A stretch of 64,000 nt of DNA. Source: Halomonas huangheensis. Lineage in GTDB: Bacteria > Pseudomonadota > Gammaproteobacteria > Pseudomonadales > Halomonadaceae. Below, in pieces: positions 62,484-64,000 of the stretch. Within the stretch, counting starts at the first letter, position 1; the number at the start of each line of letters is the position of its first letter. The notes beneath the pieces are model-generated. The model did no database searches. It worked only from the letters and a program-made list of their open reading frames with translations, and was not told the origin of the DNA. The DNA lies in NCBI RefSeq assembly GCF_001431725.1, contig NZ_CP013106.1, positions 62,001 through 126,000 of the forward strand, given 5' to 3'. A program made the position numbers and the translations under genes.

Positions 62484-63734
62484 TTACTTCTTGGCGACGT
62501 TGAACTCGGGGTAGGCTTCGAGACCACATTCGGCCAGGTCGACGCCTTCATATTCTTCTTCTTCACTGACGCGGATACCCATGATCGCCTTGATGACCAG
62601 CCATACCACCAGGCTGGCAGCGAATACCCAGGCGAAGATGCCAGCGATACCCAGAATCTGTGCACCGAAGGTAGCGTCTGCGTTGTTGATGGGTACCGCC
62701 ATCACGCCCCAGATGCCGGCTACGCCGTGGGCGGAGATCGCGCCGACCGGATCGTCGAGACGCAGCTTGTCGAGCGTAACGATGGCAATCACTACCAGCA
62801 CACCACCGAAGGCACCAATCAGGGTCGCGTTGAGCGCGCTGGGTGACAGCGGGTCTGCGGTGATCGACACGAGGCCAGCGATCGCGCCGTTGAGCGCCAT
62901 GGTCAGATCAGCCTTGCGGAACCACACCTTGGCGAGGATCAGCGCGGCCAGTACACCACCTGCGGCAGCAGCGTTGGTGTTGACCAGTACCTGAGCCATG
63001 TTGTTGGCCGAGGAAACATCAGAAATCTTCAGTTCGGAGCCGCCGTTGAAACCGAACCAGCCCAACCACAGGATGAAGGTACCGAGGGTCGCCAGCGGCA
63101 TATTGGCACCGGGGATGGCATAGATCGCACCGTTCTTGCCGTATTTGCCCCGACGCGGCCCGAGTACCAGCACACCGGCCAGAGCTGCTGCCGCACCTGC
63201 CATGTGCACGATGCCAGAGCCTGCGTAATCGGAGAAACCTGCGGCAGACAACCAGCCACCGCCCCAGGTCCAGTAGCCGGACACCGGATAGATCACCGCG
63301 GTCATGATCACCGCGAAGGCGAGGAAGGCCCACAGTTTCATGCGTTCGGCGACGGCACCGGAGACGATGGACATCGCGGTGGCAACGAACACGACCTGGA
63401 AGAAGAAGTCGGCACGTGCGGAGTAGTAGGGGGCATCTTCGCCACCTGCGAGCACGGCATCTACGCTGTTCTCGCTACCCAGCAGGAAACCGATGCTCGG
63501 CAGGAAACCGCCTTCACCCGAGGAGTACATGATGTGGTAGCCGATCAACAGGTACATGGTGCAGGCAACGGCGAACAGCACGATGTTCTTGGTCAGGATC
63601 TCGGCGGTGTTCTTGGCACGCACCAGACCTGCTTCGAGCATGGCGAAGCCTGCTGCCATCCACATGACAAGGGCGCCGCAGATCAGAAAGTAGAAAGTGT
63701 CGAGCGCGTAACTCAGTTCACTGATATCGACCAT
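62484..63734 (-). CDS. amtB: Ammonium transporter
   Basis: 416 residues with about eleven membrane segments and no strong signal-peptide cleavage site. Signature FFLQ-like segments are YSARADFFFQVVFVATAMSIVSGAVAERMKL and SGIVHMAGAAAALAGVLVLGPRRGKY (the first pore His), ISAHGVAGIWGVMAVPI (second pore His). It imports ammonium and is gated by P-II. It is flanked by two P-II genes. The C-terminal EEEEYEGVDLAECGLEAYPEF matches the Amt cytoplasmic tail. Confidence 0.97.
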   Translation of the reverse strand: MVDISELSYALDTFYFLICGALVMWMAAGFAMLEAGLVRAKNTAEILTKNIVLFAVACTMYLLIGYHIMYSSGEGGFLPSIGFLLGSENSVDAVLAGGEDAPYYSARADFFFQVVFVATAMSIVSGAVAERMKLWAFLAFAVIMTAVIYPVSGYWTWGGGWLSAAGFSDYAGSGIVHMAGAAAALAGVLVLGPRRGKYGKNGAIYAIPGANMPLATLGTFILWLGWFGFNGGSELKISDVSSANNMAQVLVNTNAAAAGGVLAALILAKVWFRKADLTMALNGAIAGLVSITADPLSPSALNATLIGAFGGVLVVIAIVTLDKLRLDDPVGAISAHGVAGIWGVMAVPINNADATFGAQILGIAGIFAWVFAASLVVWLVIKAIMGIRVSEEEEYEGVDLAECGLEAYPEFNVAKK

Positions 63735-63814
63735 GGATTTTCTCTCTTGTATCGAGTCGTGTGTCGGAGCGAAAGGCCTGCGTAGGTAACATGCGTAGGG
63801 ACTATAAGAGTGCT

Positions 63815-64000
63815 TCAGACGGCGTCAGCACCGCGCTCTCCGGTGCGGATACGGATGACGTCTTCCAGCGGTGTGACAAAGACCTTGCCATCACCAATCT
63901 TGCCGCTGTTGGCAGCGTTGCAGATGGCCTCGAGCACGGTGTCCAGACGGCCTTCGTCGACGGCGACTTCGACTTTCACCTTGGGCAGGAAGTCGACGAC
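63815..64000 (-). CDS. glnK: P-II nitrogen regulatory protein (copy 2, 5' end outside window)
   Basis: The last 61 residues are visible, from [16 protein letters not shown] just after the T-loop to the stop TGA at 63815. They include [26 protein letters not shown]. It is clearly paralogous to copy 1 (for example VVDFLPKVK shared) but with different central residues, including NAANSGKIG. It lies 80 bp upstream of amtB on the same strand and so is likely co-transcribed with it. Confidence 0.95.
   Translation of the reverse strand, partial: VVDFLPKVKVEVAVDEGRLDTVLEAICNAANSGKIGDGKVFVTPLEDVIRIRTGERGADAV

Overview
The window reads as a chromosomal segment of a GC-rich gammaproteobacterium, most probably a Halomonadaceae member (Halomonas-like). 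This is inferred from the E. coli-type core genes (gshB, yqgE, ruvX, serA, ribA, hemE, xseB-ispA-dxs), the Pseudomonas/Halomonas-style divergent finR-fpr pair, several TRAP transporters, an NhaC-type antiporter and very dense coding. No rRNA, tRNA, insertion sequence, phage gene or CRISPR array was seen.

Layout. 1-6.4 kb: a sugar-acid module with two paralogous lactonase-like amidohydrolases flanking a DctPQM TRAP transporter, then an alpha-ketoglutarate-semialdehyde dehydrogenase and a terminator. 6.4-10.9 kb: GNAT, GGCT-like, S1-domain protein, then core gshB-yqgE-ruvX. 11-25 kb: an accessory stretch before pyrB. It holds a nitrilase plus amino-acid/amine permease with a LuxR regulator. It also holds a larger TRAP/CoA cluster: DctQM with two near-identical divergent binding proteins, an SDR, an IclR regulator, and an operon of thiolase, acyl-CoA ligase, two PPC/DUF296 proteins and a second SDR. 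A TTCCA-N5-TGGAA palindrome lies at three promoters here and is probably the IclR operator.

25-31.6 kb: pyrB, a MocR regulator with an 18-bp tandem repeat in its leader, a DUF1127 protein, PhzF, small unknowns and a Bcr/CflA exporter. 31.7-38 kb: the homogentisate operon hmgA-fahA-maiA with a divergent MarR and two palindromic boxes, then a Rieske ferredoxin, an IclR regulator and an ECHDC3-like crotonase lacking both catalytic glutamates. 38-44 kb: purine salvage or catabolism (NCS2 permease, 8-oxoguanine deaminase), an EamA transporter and serA. 44.4-50.8 kb: xseB-ispA-dxs, a secreted phytase-like propeller protein and djlA. 50.8-57.7 kb: a LysR with a 15-bp coding tandem repeat, an aldo/keto reductase, nhaC, ribA, hemE-vanZ and a small membrane protein. 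58-64 kb: a host-attachment-like protein, finR/fpr, small enzymes, DUF3820 and amtB flanked by two P-II genes.

Two themes stand out. One is the uncharacterised TRAP/CoA catabolic cluster at 14.3-25.0 kb. The other is an unusual density of short tandem repeats (periods 6, 7, 13, 15, 16, 17, 18 and about 20 bp), mostly in gaps. These include a related heptanucleotide family (GAGC[T/G]A[C/T]) at three separate loci. Start codons were adjusted by hand to Shine-Dalgarno (SD) sequences, family length and overlap logic. All functional calls are from reading the sequence, without database searches.
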